Notes: generated from the sequence alone by a model not told the origin. DNA of 64,000 bases from Oxalobacter sp. (GCA_016291665.1 JAEEYE010000009.1:19797-83796), one strand, 5' to 3'. Counted from the first letter of the stretch, positions 29,921 to 39,477 are shown. Numbers and translations: made by a program.

Positions 29921-30865
29921 TCAGTTTCTAGGCGGACGCAGTTCTGGTGGCAAGCCAAATGACACGGTTTCAGTGACGCCCTCAAGTTCTGTAACGTCTG
30001 TGTAACCGTAGGGTTTTAAGAAAGCGATGATTTCCTGAACGAGGATTTCAGGGGCTGATGCACCGGCTGTGATGCCAATGGTTTCGTGGCCAGTCAGCCA
30101 TTCGGACTTGATTTGGGATGCATCGTCAACCATATAGGCAGTTGCTCCATTTTTTTCCGCTGTTTCGCGTAAACGGTTCGTATTGGAACTGTTCTGGCTA
30201 CCAACAACGAGGATGAGACTGGCTTTGCTTGCCAGTTCTTTCACGGCTTGCTGGCGGTTGGTCGTGGCGTAGCAGATATCGCTTTTGGATGGTGAGGCGA
30301 TTAGCGGCCACTTTTGTTTTAACGCATCAATAATGGTTGCTGTGTCATCAATGGACAGTGTGGTTTGTGAGACATAGGCAATCTTTTCGGAATCGGGGAC
30401 TTCTGTTTGGGTGATGTCGTCAATCTGGCTTATCAGGTGCATACCAGTGGTGGCTTGGCCCATCGTTCCTTCGACTTCGGGATGTCCTTTGTGTCCAATG
30501 ACAATGACATCAAAGCCTGCCCGTCTTTTTTTAAGGACTTCGGTGTGTACTTTTGTGACCAAAGGGCAGGTCGCATCAAAAAGGGTGAGGTTGCGTTTAG
30601 CTGCCTCTTCACGGATAGCGCGGGAGACACCGTGTGCTGAAAAAATCAGGATGCTGCCAGCAGGGACTTCATTTAAGTCCTCGATAAAGATGGCGCCTTT
30701 TGCCATGAGACTGCCAACAACGTGTGTGTTGTGGACAATCTCATGGCGTACGTAGATAGGTGCGCCAAACAAAGCTAGCGCCTGTTCAACGGTCAAAATA
30801 GCACGTTTAACACCTGCGCAGAAGCCACGAGGTTGAGCAAGGATAAGTTTCACGGGGATTCTCAA
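29921..30865 (-). CDS. ispH: 4-hydroxy-3-methylbut-2-enyl diphosphate reductase
   Basis: Last step of the MEP isoprenoid pathway, with an iron-sulfur cluster. Three ligand cysteines are seen in PRGFCAG (Cys16), DATCPLVTKVH and DICYATTNRQ, and the catalytic Glu region is in HPEVEGTMGQ. 314 residues, standard length. It lies 38 bp after the FKBP gene, a pairing (fkpB-ispH) also found in enterobacteria. Confidence 0.96.
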   Translation of the reverse strand: MRIPVKLILAQPRGFCAGVKRAILTVEQALALFGAPIYVRHEIVHNTHVVGSLMAKGAIFIEDLNEVPAGSILIFSAHGVSRAIREEAAKRNLTLFDATCPLVTKVHTEVLKKRRAGFDVIVIGHKGHPEVEGTMGQATTGMHLISQIDDITQTEVPDSEKIAYVSQTTLSIDDTATIIDALKQKWPLIASPSKSDICYATTNRQQAVKELASKASLILVVGSQNSSNTNRLRETAEKNGATAYMVDDASQIKSEWLTGHETIGITAGASAPEILVQEIIAFLKPYGYTDVTELEGVTETVSFGLPPELRPPRN

Positions 30866-30903
30866 GGTATAACTTGCCCCTGAGGGACCGGCATAGCGCG
30901 GAT

Positions 30904-31266
30904 TTACGCTTCAATGAGTTCGATTTCAAAAATCAAGTCAGCGTTTGGAGGGATGACGCCCCCAATGCCGTTTGCACCGTAGCCCAAATGGCTTGGGATA
31001 TGGATGGTGCGCTTGCCACCAGTTTTCATGCCCCTTAAACCTAAGTCCCACCCCTGGATGACATAGCCACGGTTGTAAGGGTAGCGGAATGGGACGCCAC
31101 GGTCGAGGCTGCTGTCAAACTGTTTGCCTTTGGAACCGTCAGGGTTTTTGAGCCACCCTGTGTAGTGGACGCGGATATACGGTGCACCGCGACCGACTTC
31201 AGTACCTGTGCCGATGATATGGTCAATATACATGACACCGCTTGGCATAGTCTTCATTTCTTCCAT
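30904..31266 (-). CDS. FKBP-type peptidyl-prolyl cis-trans isomerase
   Basis: A 120-residue single FKBP domain without a signal peptide: VHYTGWLKNPDGSKGKQFDSS, the VIQGWDLGLRGMKTGGKRTIHIP core, and LGYGANGIGGVIPPNADLIFEIELI. Most FK506-pocket aromatics are present. It lacks the insert-in-flap domain of SlyD or FkpB, so it resembles small cytoplasmic FKBPs. Start ATG 31266 is chosen because of a perfect GGAGG eight bases upstream; the longer frame from 31323 lacks one. Confidence 0.9.
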   Translation of the reverse strand: MEEMKTMPSGVMYIDHIIGTGTEVGRGAPYIRVHYTGWLKNPDGSKGKQFDSSLDRGVPFRYPYNRGYVIQGWDLGLRGMKTGGKRTIHIPSHLGYGANGIGGVIPPNADLIFEIELIEA

Positions 31267-31370
31267 AAGAGGAAACCTCCTTAATCCTGAACTGACAAAA
31301 GAAAACAGCGCAAATGGTAACACTGGAAGGCGCTTGTGTCAGAATTATGCATAGTGTATCAGTTGTAAAA

Positions 31371-31375
31371 GGAGG
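31371..31375 (+). promoter_or_regulatory. Ribosome-binding site deciding a GTG start
   Basis: GGAGG lies four bases before GTG 31380. Upstream candidate starts at 31314 and 31347 lack a comparable site and would add non-conserved residues, so the GTG is the likely start of the CinA-type protein. Confidence 0.7.
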
Positions 31376-31379
31376 CGCA

Positions 31380-32162
31380 GTGGCAATCGGTTTGATTATT
31401 ATTGGTGACGAGATTTTGTCAGGCCGCTACAAAGACAAGCACCTGTCATCTGTCATACAGATTTTGTCTGAGCGTGGGTTGAAGCTGGATTGGGCAAGGT
31501 ATTTGGCGGATGATCCTGAGGCTATAGCTAGGACACTCAAAGAGGCCTATGCAGCAAGAGATATTGTCTTTTGTTGTGGAGGGATTGGTTCTACGCCAGA
31601 TGACTATACAAGGCAGTCAGCAGCGGTTGCGTTTGGGCGTCCGCTTGTCATGCATCCTGAAGCGCGTGCCGAGATTGAAAAGCGTATCCGCGAGGTGTCA
31701 GAGAATCCAGATAAGCCTGACTATGATTCGCCCGACAATGTTAGGCGATTGATGATGGGAGAGTTCCCAGAAGGATCAGTGATAATTCCAAATCCGGTCA
31801 GTCATTTCCCTGGCTTTTCCTTTGGGACGCTTTATTTTGTGCCAGGTTTTCCGCAAATGGCCCATCCCATGATTGCTTGGGCATTGGATATGTACCATCG
31901 GGAGATCTTCAATACAGGGAGTGAAGAAATATTATCTGTCAACGTGAGGGGAGTGGGAGAGGCTGCTGTGACGCCTTTACTGGAGCATTTGGTGGCTTCT
32001 TTTCCTGAGGTGAAATTCTTCAGCTTGCCGCATATGGGCGCTAAACGCTCGGACAATTACATTGAGTTGGGCGTGAAAGGAAAAAAAGGCAAAGTCGAAG
32101 CGGCATTTGAGAGCCTGTTGCAAGGGCTTAAGGCAATGGATGCGCAGACTAAGGTGCAATGA
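31380..32162 (+). CDS. CinA N-terminal/molybdopterin-binding domain protein
   Basis: A 260-residue protein consisting of the MoaB/MogA-like domain found at the N-terminus of CinA: AIGLIIIGDEILSGRYKDKH, CCGGIGSTPDDYTRQS and VPGFPQMAHPMI. The C-terminal nicotinamide-nucleotide amidase domain is absent, as in many proteobacteria where it is a separate gene. Homologs have been linked to NAD-related pyrophosphatase activity, but the role here is inference. It is divergent from the FKBP gene, and the short gap between them must hold both promoters. Confidence 0.85.
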   Translation: MAIGLIIIGDEILSGRYKDKHLSSVIQILSERGLKLDWARYLADDPEAIARTLKEAYAARDIVFCCGGIGSTPDDYTRQSAAVAFGRPLVMHPEARAEIEKRIREVSENPDKPDYDSPDNVRRLMMGEFPEGSVIIPNPVSHFPGFSFGTLYFVPGFPQMAHPMIAWALDMYHREIFNTGSEEILSVNVRGVGEAAVTPLLEHLVASFPEVKFFSLPHMGAKRSDNYIELGVKGKKGKVEAAFESLLQGLKAMDAQTKVQ

Positions 32163-32194
32163 GTATTCGATTGAGTGTTTGTTGGGTGCGTGAA

Positions 32195-32211
32195 TGCACC
32201 ATCATGGGGCG
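32195..32211 (+). promoter_or_regulatory. Candidate NtrC-binding site upstream of glnA
   Basis: TGCACC, five bases, GGGGCG: one perfect half and one four-of-six half of the NtrC dyad TGCACC-N5-GGTGCA. It is centred about 97 bp upstream of the sigma-54 promoter's GG, a usual enhancer distance. GGTGC at 32185-32189 also pairs with GCACC at 32196-32200. Confidence 0.5.
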
Positions 32212-32240
32212 TTGCAGTGGACAGTTCCCCTTGTTGTGAT

Positions 32241-32257
32241 ATGCTGTCAAACAGCAT
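32241..32257 (+). promoter_or_regulatory. Perfect 17-bp dyad upstream of glnA
   Basis: ATGCTGT, CAA, ACAGCAT: seven-base perfect inverted arms. The 17-bp size equals that of NtrC sites, and it lies between the first candidate site and the sigma-54 promoter. It may be a second activator site or bind another regulator. Confidence 0.4.
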
Positions 32258-32297
32258 GTCCCAACAGGAATAGAAGGGAAATGGCAGGATTAAAAAC

Positions 32298-32314
32298 TTG
32301 GCACGGAATGTGCT
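32298..32314 (+). promoter_or_regulatory. Sigma-54 promoter of glnA
   Basis: TTGGCACG, four bases, GTGCT: matches the -24/-12 consensus TTGGCACG-N4-TTGCT with one change, keeping the essential GG (32300-32301) and GC (32312-32313). It is 76 bp before the glnA ATG. With NtrB and NtrC encoded next to it, this is nitrogen-regulated transcription. Confidence 0.85.
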
Positions 32315-32389
32315 TGTCATAGGCGCGGGTTTTAAGAAAAGGAGCTTCCGTTTGGAGTTCTGGACGGAAAGTGTCATAAGGAGAAAAGG

Positions 32390-33805
32390 ATGGCAAAGTC
32401 AGTCGAAGACGTATTGGATATGATCAAGGATAGCGAAGCAAAGTTCGTTGACCTGCGTTTTACGGATACCCATGGTAAGGAACAGCATGTGAGTGTGCCT
32501 GTTTCTGCTTTTGATGAAGACAAGTTCGAAGAAGGCCATGCGTTTGATGGATCTTCTATGGCTGGGTGGAAGGGAATTGAAGCATCTGACATGCTCTTGA
32601 TGCCGGACCCTGATACAGCCAATATCGATCCATTTATGGAAGATACGACCGTCTTCATGCAGTGTGATGTGATTGAACCAACTGATGGCAAAGGCTATGA
32701 CCGCGATCCCCGTTCTGTTGCCAAGCGTGCAGAAGCGTATCTGAAGTCTTCAGGTATTGGGGATACCGCTTTCTTTGGTCCAGAGTTGGAATTCTTTATC
32801 TTTGACAATATCCGTTGGGGAGATGATATGTCGGGTAGCTTTGTCAAGATTGGTTCAGAAGAAGCGCCATGGTCATCCAGTGCAGAAATTGAAGGCGGCA
32901 ATACCGGGCATCGTCCAAGGGTCAAAGGTGGCTATTTCCCTGTCCCGCCAATTGATAGTTTTCAGGATTTGCGTTCTGAAATGTGTCTTGTACTTGAACA
33001 GATGGGCATTCCTGTTGAAGTACACCATCATGAGGTTGCCGGCGCCGGCCAGAATGAAATCGGAACGAAATTTGCTACTTTGACCAAACGGGCTGACTGG
33101 ACGCAGACACAAAAATACGTCACTTGGAATGTGGCACATACCTATGGCAAAACAGTGACTTTTATGCCTAAACCGATTGTCGGTGATAATGGTACAGGCA
33201 TGCATGTACATCAGTCGATTTGGAAAGATGGTCAGAATCTCTTTGCCGGCGATGGCTATGCGGGGCTCTCTGATATGGCGTTGTACTATATCGGTGGGGT
33301 TATCAAGCATGCAAGGGCATTAAACGCGATTACCAATCCAAGTACTAACTCGTACAAACGTTTAGTCCCTGGTTTTGAAGCACCGGTGAAGTTGGCTTAT
33401 TCTGCAAGGAACCGTTCAGCTTCGATCCGTATTCCGCACGTTTCCAATCCAAAGGCGCGCCGTGTTGAAGCACGATTCCCTGATCCAACGGCTAATCCAT
33501 ACCTGTGCTTTGCCGCACTTTTAATGGCTGGCTTAGATGGTATACAAAACCGTATCCATCCAGGGGAACCAGCAACGAAGGACTTGTACCATCTCCCGCC
33601 TGAAGAAGATGCATTGGTGCCAACTGTCTGCTCTTCACTTGAACAGGCATTGGAAGCGCTCGATAAAGATCGTGAGTTCTTAAAACGCGGAGGGGTTTTC
33701 AGTAACGACTTTATCGATGCTTATATCGAATTAAAGATGCAGGATGTTACCCGTCTCAATATGACGCCACATCCTGTCGAATTTGATATGTATTACTCTC
33801 TCTGA
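32390..33805 (+). CDS. glnA: Glutamine synthetase type I
   Basis: Makes glutamine from glutamate and ammonia; dodecameric GSI of 471 residues. Seen: [17 protein letters not shown], the metal/ATP site [48 protein letters not shown], and the adenylylation loop DLYHLPPEE with Tyr400. This makes it a GSI-beta enzyme controlled by GlnE adenylylation. Transcription is from the sigma-54 promoter at 32298. The start has an AAGGAG site. GlnD at 5593 acts upstream in the same control cascade. Confidence 0.97.
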   Translation: MAKSVEDVLDMIKDSEAKFVDLRFTDTHGKEQHVSVPVSAFDEDKFEEGHAFDGSSMAGWKGIEASDMLLMPDPDTANIDPFMEDTTVFMQCDVIEPTDGKGYDRDPRSVAKRAEAYLKSSGIGDTAFFGPELEFFIFDNIRWGDDMSGSFVKIGSEEAPWSSSAEIEGGNTGHRPRVKGGYFPVPPIDSFQDLRSEMCLVLEQMGIPVEVHHHEVAGAGQNEIGTKFATLTKRADWTQTQKYVTWNVAHTYGKTVTFMPKPIVGDNGTGMHVHQSIWKDGQNLFAGDGYAGLSDMALYYIGGVIKHARALNAITNPSTNSYKRLVPGFEAPVKLAYSARNRSASIRIPHVSNPKARRVEARFPDPTANPYLCFAALLMAGLDGIQNRIHPGEPATKDLYHLPPEEDALVPTVCSSLEQALEALDKDREFLKRGGVFSNDFIDAYIELKMQDVTRLNMTPHPVEFDMYYSL

Positions 33806-33892
33806 TTGTTTGCTTGGTTGGGGATGGTTTTTACTGTCCCCAGCAGGCTTTGATTCCCCAAAAGCGCCGATGCCTTCTTTGGATGTACTGCC

Positions 33893-34984
33893 ATGGAACC
33901 CTTCAAAGGCCTTGAGTTGCTTTCTTCTGCCGTTCTCATTTTGAACCGCGACGGCAAAATTTGCTATGCCAATCCGGCAGCTGAAGATATGCTGGGCTTA
34001 TCGCTTAAAGTGGTCTCAGGCATGGCGGTTGAACGCGTGTTCTTAAATAGCGATGTTTTGTGGGATATCTGTGCACAGGTTATTGCTGATGAAACTGTCG
34101 AGGTGGCTCGTGACATTGTCTTAGATCGTCCGGCAATGCCGCCGTTGACAATCCAGGCTGTTGCTAAAGCGTTGACAGAACCGATTGATGGCGTCTTGGT
34201 TGAGATGCGTGAGAATGTCCAGCGTATCCGCCATGACCGTGAAAACCGTTTGGTGAACCAAGCGCAGGCGAATATGGAAATGGTCCGCAACCTGGCGCAT
34301 GAAATCAAAAATCCCCTTGGTGGAATCAAAGGGGCTGCGCAGCTCTTAGAATTGGAAGTCCCAGCTCAAGTGTTGCCTGGGCTTAGGGAATATACACAGG
34401 TTATCATCAAGGAGGCAGAACGGCTGCAATTACTGGTTGATCGGATGCTGATTCCTTATAAACGTGATTTGGGATTGAGCCTTGTCAATATCCATGAAGT
34501 GACAGAGAGGGTCAGAAGCATTATCTTGGCACAATATCCCAAGGGGCTGACGGTTAAACGTGATTATGACTTGTCTCTGCCAGAGTTGAAGGGTAATAAG
34601 GAGCAACTCATCCAAGCTGTTTTGAATATTGCGGAAAATGCAGCGCATGCGTTGGGGAGTCAGATACGCGAAGGCACGGCTGCAATTGTCTTTAGGACAC
34701 GGGTGGCAAGGCGCGTGACTATTGCAGGTAATGCTTACCGACTGGCGCTTGACCTTTCCATTATTGACAATGGACCAGGTATCCCCGAAGGGATGGCTGA
34801 AACCGTGTTCTTCCCATTGGTTTCTGGCAAACAAGGAGGGACAGGATTGGGGCTTGCGATTTCACAGAGCTTGATTCAAAAACATGGTGGTTTGATTGCC
34901 TGTGAGAGCGTGCCAGGACGAACAGAATTTGTAATCCGTCTGCCTTATAAGAACCAGTATGCAGACTTGCGAGGTAACCAATAA
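33893..34984 (+). CDS. ntrB: Nitrogen regulation sensor histidine kinase NtrB
   Basis: PII-controlled kinase/phosphatase for NtrC; cytoplasmic, 363 residues, no membrane segment. An N-terminal PAS domain (about 8-110), the H box NLAHEIKNPLGG with phosphoacceptor His136, the N box QAVLNIAENAAHAL, and the G boxes DNGPGIPEG and GGTGLGLAISQSL. It lies 87 bp after glnA, with only a weak GGGGA/TCCCC stem between, so read-through from glnA is expected. Confidence 0.95.
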   Translation: MEPFKGLELLSSAVLILNRDGKICYANPAAEDMLGLSLKVVSGMAVERVFLNSDVLWDICAQVIADETVEVARDIVLDRPAMPPLTIQAVAKALTEPIDGVLVEMRENVQRIRHDRENRLVNQAQANMEMVRNLAHEIKNPLGGIKGAAQLLELEVPAQVLPGLREYTQVIIKEAERLQLLVDRMLIPYKRDLGLSLVNIHEVTERVRSIILAQYPKGLTVKRDYDLSLPELKGNKEQLIQAVLNIAENAAHALGSQIREGTAAIVFRTRVARRVTIAGNAYRLALDLSIIDNGPGIPEGMAETVFFPLVSGKQGGTGLGLAISQSLIQKHGGLIACESVPGRTEFVIRLPYKNQYADLRGNQ

Positions 34985-35000
34985 AACGACGGGGTGGAAC

Positions 35001-36443
35001 ATGGAACCAGTCTGGATTGTTGACGATGATGAATCTATCCGTTGGGTACTGGGTAAAGCCCTTTCCCGTGAAAACATCGCGTTCCGTGCGTTTGACAATG
35101 CAGATGATGTGTTGGAAGCGCTCGAAAAAGGCAATCCGCAGGTGTTGGTTTCCGACATTCGGATGCCCGGGACATCGGGGCTGGATTTGCTTGACAAAGC
35201 GCATGCGGCATTTCCTGATATGCCGATTATCGTGATGACTGCGTTCTCTGACCTAGATTCAGCGGTCTCCGCTTTTCAAGGCGGTGCGTTTGAGTACTTG
35301 GCCAAACCCTTTGACATCACTAAGGCAGTTGACTTGCTCAAGCGGGCACTCAAGGAGAGTGGAACTCGGAAAAAGTTTGAACCAGAACCTGTGCGCGTTT
35401 CTGGAATGATTGGCAAAGCCCCTGCGATGCAGGGCATCTTCCGTGCGATTGGCAAGCTCGCACATTCCAATGCGACAGTCTTGGTTACCGGTGAGTCTGG
35501 TTCTGGCAAGGAACTCGTTGCGCGGGCGCTTTACAGTAACAGCCCTCGGGCAAAAGGGCCTTTTATCGCGCTGAATGTCGCGGCAGTTCCAAAAGACTTG
35601 ATGGAATCCGAACTCTTTGGCCATGAAAAGGGGGCTTTTACTGGTGCCCAGACAATGCGTAAAGGACGTTTTGAACAGGCGGCAGGCGGGACGCTCTTTT
35701 TAGACGAAATCGGCGATATGCCACTGGATATGCAGGTGCGTCTCTTACGTGTCTTATCCGATGGGCATTTCTACCGAGTAGGTGGCAATGCGCCGATTAA
35801 GGCTGATGTGAGGGTCATTGCCGCAACGCATCAAGATTTGGAAAGGCTTGTTGCAGAAGGACGCTTCCGTGAAGATCTTTTCCATCGCTTAAATGTCATC
35901 AGGCTGAAGATTCCGCCACTTCGTGAACGTATGGAAGATATTCCAGAACTGGCACGCCATTTCTTGGAAAAGAGTGCGGTGCAATTGGGGGTGGAACCGA
36001 AGGAATTGTCAGACGGCGCGATTTCATTCCTGTCACGGTGTCGTTTGACTGGTAATGTTCGCCAATTGGAAAACCTATGCTATTGGCTAACGGTCATGGT
36101 GGCGGGCAAGACGATTGAAGTGAAAGACCTGCCAAATGACCTGATCCAAGAAAACAAGGTATCTGGCGTCCCGCAGAGTAAAGGCGCATTAACAGGTGGT
36201 GCCCAAGAGCAGGTGCATCACCTCTCTTGGGAAAACCTGCTTTTTGAAGAGGCACTCGATATGCTCACAGCTGGCAGGACAAACCTGATGGAAATGTTGG
36301 GAAGTCGTTTTGAGCGGGTCTTGATCAGCGCAGCGATGGATATCACGCGCGGTAAGAAAAACGAGGCGGCAGCGCTCTTGGGCATTGGCCGCAACACGAT
36401 TGCCCGTAAGATTTTAGAGCTAGGAATCGATGGTGAGGCGTAG
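35001..36443 (+). CDS. ntrC: Nitrogen regulation response regulator NtrC
   Basis: Sigma-54 activator of 480 residues. Receiver domain with phospho-acceptor Asp52 (VSDIRMPG), an AAA+ domain with GESGSGKELVAR, the sigma-54 loop GAFTGAQ and FLDEIGDMPLDMQVRLLRVL, and a C-terminal Fis-type helix-turn-helix (NEAAALLGIGRNTIARKILEL). ATG 35001 follows GGGGTGG; the in-frame extension from 34959 would overlap ntrB and is unlikely. It should bind the dyads upstream of glnA. Confidence 0.95.
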   Translation: MEPVWIVDDDESIRWVLGKALSRENIAFRAFDNADDVLEALEKGNPQVLVSDIRMPGTSGLDLLDKAHAAFPDMPIIVMTAFSDLDSAVSAFQGGAFEYLAKPFDITKAVDLLKRALKESGTRKKFEPEPVRVSGMIGKAPAMQGIFRAIGKLAHSNATVLVTGESGSGKELVARALYSNSPRAKGPFIALNVAAVPKDLMESELFGHEKGAFTGAQTMRKGRFEQAAGGTLFLDEIGDMPLDMQVRLLRVLSDGHFYRVGGNAPIKADVRVIAATHQDLERLVAEGRFREDLFHRLNVIRLKIPPLRERMEDIPELARHFLEKSAVQLGVEPKELSDGAISFLSRCRLTGNVRQLENLCYWLTVMVAGKTIEVKDLPNDLIQENKVSGVPQSKGALTGGAQEQVHHLSWENLLFEEALDMLTAGRTNLMEMLGSRFERVLISAAMDITRGKKNEAAALLGIGRNTIARKILELGIDGEA

Positions 36444-36575
36444 GGCCATCTGTTGTATATCGGCACTGTATTGACAGTGTAGGTGTGTGGATTTTTGGCA
36501 AAAAGATGTTGCTTTGCCATAATGCCGATTTTGATGGAAAGCTTTTTGTCTCTTGTGTAAACCAGTTCTTTAGTA

Positions 36576-37814
36576 ATGTATTTTTTAAAACCAACTGCTA
36601 AGTCTTTACTGGATGGCCTGCTTTTTAAAGCTGTGCTGGCATTCGCTTTGGTTTTGCCGTTCAAAGTGCATGCCAAAGAGACAGTGAAGCTTGCCTTTGC
36701 GGGCGACATCATGATGGGGACCAATTATCCAGAAGCCCGCTATCTTGCCGCACATGGGGGGAAATATCTGTTTGCTGACGTAGCGCCTATCATCCAAAGT
36801 GCAGACGCAGCGTTTGCTAACCTGGAAGGTGTATTGATGGATGCAGGAGGGGATGTCAAACAATGCCAAAATCCGGACTTCTGCTATGCTTTCAGGACAC
36901 CGGTAAGGTATGTGGGCAACCTTGTCAATGCAGGTTTTGATGCTGTCTCAATTGCTAATAATCATGCCAATGACTTTGGTTTGACAGGTAGGCTCTCAAC
37001 CATGGCTACGCTAAAAAAAGTGGGCATTGCCTATGCCGGACAGGAAGGCTACTGTGAGACTGCTATTTTTGAAAAGGATGGCGTCAAGTACGGTTTCGCA
37101 GCATTCGGACATAGTGTTGGGACACTGCATATCCAGGATATCGCAAGGGCAAGGCGGATTATTCAGTCTTTGCAGGATAAGGTCGATGTGGTTGTCGTCT
37201 CGTTCCATGGTGGTGCTGAAGGGATGGGGACTGACCATGTCACGGGGCATCACGAATTTTTTTTGGGTGAAGACCGGGGAAATGTGAAAGCATTTGCCCG
37301 TGCTTGTGTTGAAGCGGGGGCGGATATTGTTTATGGTCATGGACCGCACCTGCCGAGGGCAATTGAACTGTACCGTGGCCATCTGATTGCCTATAGCTTG
37401 GGGAACTTCTGTACACCACAGCGTATCAGACTTGCTGGGCAACTGGCATTTGCCCCTGTCTTAGAAGCAACCATCAATTTAACAGATGGTACTTTTGTTG
37501 ATGGCAAAATCCATTCTTTCATCCAATTTAAGGGCGTGGGACCCAGGCGTGAACTGACACACGCTGTAGCAAAACGCATCGGTATGCTGACTAAGGCAGA
37601 TTTTCCAGGGACAAACCTGACCATCCATCCTGATGGCCGGATTGAACGCAAAAACAAAACAGCAGATCCAGCTGAATTACGCCATCATCGCCAGCGTTCG
37701 CAACCACTGCAGTCTGATGTCAAACTACTTCCCAAGACAGAAGTCGGTGTCTGGGATCAGATCATAGCCTTTTTTAAGGGACTTTTTGGCATACGGGATA
37801 CCCAGTTGGCATAA
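36576..37814 (+). CDS. Exported CapA-family metallophosphatase-like protein
   Basis: 412 residues; signal peptide about 1-33 ending VHA. The CapA fold motifs are LAFAGDIMMG (metal Asp), FANLEG, SIANNHANDFG (Asn-His), VVVSFHGG and VYGHGPHLPRAIELY. In Bacillus CapA takes part in poly-gamma-glutamate capsule export. In proteobacteria it is a widespread envelope protein of unsettled role. No capB or capC lies nearby, so poly-gamma-glutamate synthesis is not implied. Confidence 0.85.
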   Translation: MYFLKPTAKSLLDGLLFKAVLAFALVLPFKVHAKETVKLAFAGDIMMGTNYPEARYLAAHGGKYLFADVAPIIQSADAAFANLEGVLMDAGGDVKQCQNPDFCYAFRTPVRYVGNLVNAGFDAVSIANNHANDFGLTGRLSTMATLKKVGIAYAGQEGYCETAIFEKDGVKYGFAAFGHSVGTLHIQDIARARRIIQSLQDKVDVVVVSFHGGAEGMGTDHVTGHHEFFLGEDRGNVKAFARACVEAGADIVYGHGPHLPRAIELYRGHLIAYSLGNFCTPQRIRLAGQLAFAPVLEATINLTDGTFVDGKIHSFIQFKGVGPRRELTHAVAKRIGMLTKADFPGTNLTIHPDGRIERKNKTADPAELRHHRQRSQPLQSDVKLLPKTEVGVWDQIIAFFKGLFGIRDTQLA

Positions 37815-37933
37815 ACAGGGCCGTTTAGGGCAAGAAAATCAGCGCTTTTTGGAAGAAGCGGATTTTTGCTGAAAATTAGCCTGAAATGAGGTCAAGATGC
37901 TGATAGATGCTGGAAATTACATATGCCCTTTCT

Positions 37934-37962
37934 TTGACATAAGGGGGAAAATCCTTTAGAAT
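37934..37962 (+). promoter_or_regulatory. Sigma-70 promoter of the NlpC/P60 gene
   Basis: TTGACA at 37934-37939, a 17-bp spacer, then TAGAAT at 37957-37962: perfect -35 and five-of-six -10 at ideal spacing, 31 bp before the ATG. It is the best sigma-70 promoter I found in the window. Confidence 0.8.
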
Positions 37963-37993
37963 CCACATCTTTTTCAGGTTGATTGGAGTCGGG

Positions 37994-39424
37994 ATGTCTT
38001 TTGGGTGGAAAACTTTGCTACGAGTGGTCTGTGCTTCAGCACTGGCTGCCGTCATGGTTGCCATGCCGGCTTCAGCTGCTAAGAAAGTCCGTCATGGCGG
38101 CGTTGCTGTGCAGCGTGTTGCGCCTGCATCTTCCCACCGTGTTGCGGCACCAGTGCGTGTTAAAAGTAGTCATCATGCGGAAAGCTGTTCAGTAGACCGT
38201 CACAGCCAAGCACGGGGTAGCCATGATAGGCGGCACGCAAGCCGTGGTGATGAAAGAACGCCTTCAAGAGAGTCTAACCGTAGCCATAGTCGTCATGGTT
38301 TGACATCATCGCCAGACAGGCATGCGTATCGCCAATCAAGGCAGAGCAGACACCGCAATCGGCGTTATAGCTATCAGTCTGATTTCTCCGGGTCGGATTT
38401 TGCACACAATATCACGTCAGACGTCAAAGCCAAACCTGCTTATCCGCATGGCTATACGCCAAGGGCAACGGATATTGCTATGACTGCGATGTCCTTAATT
38501 GGGACGCCGTACCGTTATGGCGGCAATTCGCCTTTGACGGGGCTCGATTGTAGCGGTTTCGTTAAATACGTCTATAAAGAAACATTGGATACGGATCTGC
38601 CTAGGACGGCGGCAGCCATGAGCCGGGTCGGACAGCCGGTTAGCCGTGAGGAATTAAAGCCTGGTGATTTGGTCTTCTACAACACGATGCGCCGGAGCAA
38701 TTCGCATGTTGGCATTTATCTAGGGGACGGTCGGTTCATCCATTCTCCCCGCACGGGTCAGCGTGTGCGCATCAACAGCATGGATGAGAACTACTGGCGT
38801 GGTCGGTTTAATGGTGCGCGTCGTATCATTGGTGGTGAGGGCATAGACCGCGCCAAAGTTTTGGAAGAATACAGCAAGCAGGCAGATACCAGCCCAGATA
38901 ACTACAACTATGAGGATGAGCCGGCTAATCAAAGGTCAACAAGACCTGTTGTACAGAGAAAGGTTGTACAGCAGCCAGAAGTTGCTGAGGTTAAGCCTTC
39001 AGTGACTGTACAAGATTCTGAACCTGAGGACTTTACCGCTGACGAATCTGACAGCCGTTCTTTCCTGTCTCGTCGCGGCTCGCGCCGTGGATACTATCAT
39101 CGTCATCGCGATAGTGTTCGCCATGGGTATGGGTATCACGTACAACGTCGTCAGGAAACTACCCATGAAGAGGGGCGCCATCGTAGCTGGCATCATTCGC
39201 GTACGGATGACGGGCAGACTTTAGGTAGCCGTCATCACCAAGCGGATGGGCGTGGCCATGATAGGAACCAGAACCGTATCGCTGGCCGTCATGAAGCTAA
39301 GCCGACTAGGAATACGGGAAGGCGTGGTTTGCATGTTGAGTCTCATAAGCCTGAAAGGGCAACGGCTTTCAAGAGTATCGAGCGCAGGCCAAATGGTAGA
39401 AGCCACAGTGGACGTCGGCGTTAG
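37994..39424 (+). CDS. Exported NlpC/P60 peptidoglycan hydrolase with Arg/His-rich flanks
   Basis: 476 residues. Signal peptide about 1-28 (ASALAAVMVAMPASA). A basic Arg/Ser/His low-complexity region (about 35-130) precedes the NlpC/P60 domain (about 155-275) with the triad Cys186 (DCSGF), His238 (SHVGIY) and His250 (FIHSP), plus the YRYGG and KPGDLVFY signatures. A long Arg/His/Ser-rich tail (about 350-476) follows. It should cleave peptide stems of peptidoglycan. The basic flanks may bind wall polymers, LPS or nucleic acid. A TTG five codons upstream is in frame; ATG 37994 has GGAG eight bases away. Confidence 0.88.
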   Translation: MSFGWKTLLRVVCASALAAVMVAMPASAAKKVRHGGVAVQRVAPASSHRVAAPVRVKSSHHAESCSVDRHSQARGSHDRRHASRGDERTPSRESNRSHSRHGLTSSPDRHAYRQSRQSRHRNRRYSYQSDFSGSDFAHNITSDVKAKPAYPHGYTPRATDIAMTAMSLIGTPYRYGGNSPLTGLDCSGFVKYVYKETLDTDLPRTAAAMSRVGQPVSREELKPGDLVFYNTMRRSNSHVGIYLGDGRFIHSPRTGQRVRINSMDENYWRGRFNGARRIIGGEGIDRAKVLEEYSKQADTSPDNYNYEDEPANQRSTRPVVQRKVVQQPEVAEVKPSVTVQDSEPEDFTADESDSRSFLSRRGSRRGYYHRHRDSVRHGYGYHVQRRQETTHEEGRHRSWHHSRTDDGQTLGSRHHQADGRGHDRNQNRIAGRHEAKPTRNTGRRGLHVESHKPERATAFKSIERRPNGRSHSGRRR

Positions 39425-39477
39425 GCCTTTATCTGCTTAATCGATGACCATTGCCACTATGGCGGATTCATGTCATT

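Noticed and set aside
33806..33892. Terminator between glnA and ntrB
   Set aside because: Only a five-base GGGGA/TCCCC stem without a T-run following.
36464..36479. CACTGT-ATTG-ACAGTG hairpin after ntrC
   Set aside because: Six-base stem with no T-run, so not called as a terminator. It could be a small operator, but nothing supports that.
36576..37814. Poly-gamma-glutamate capsule system
   Set aside because: Only a CapA-like protein is present. The ligase and export genes are absent.
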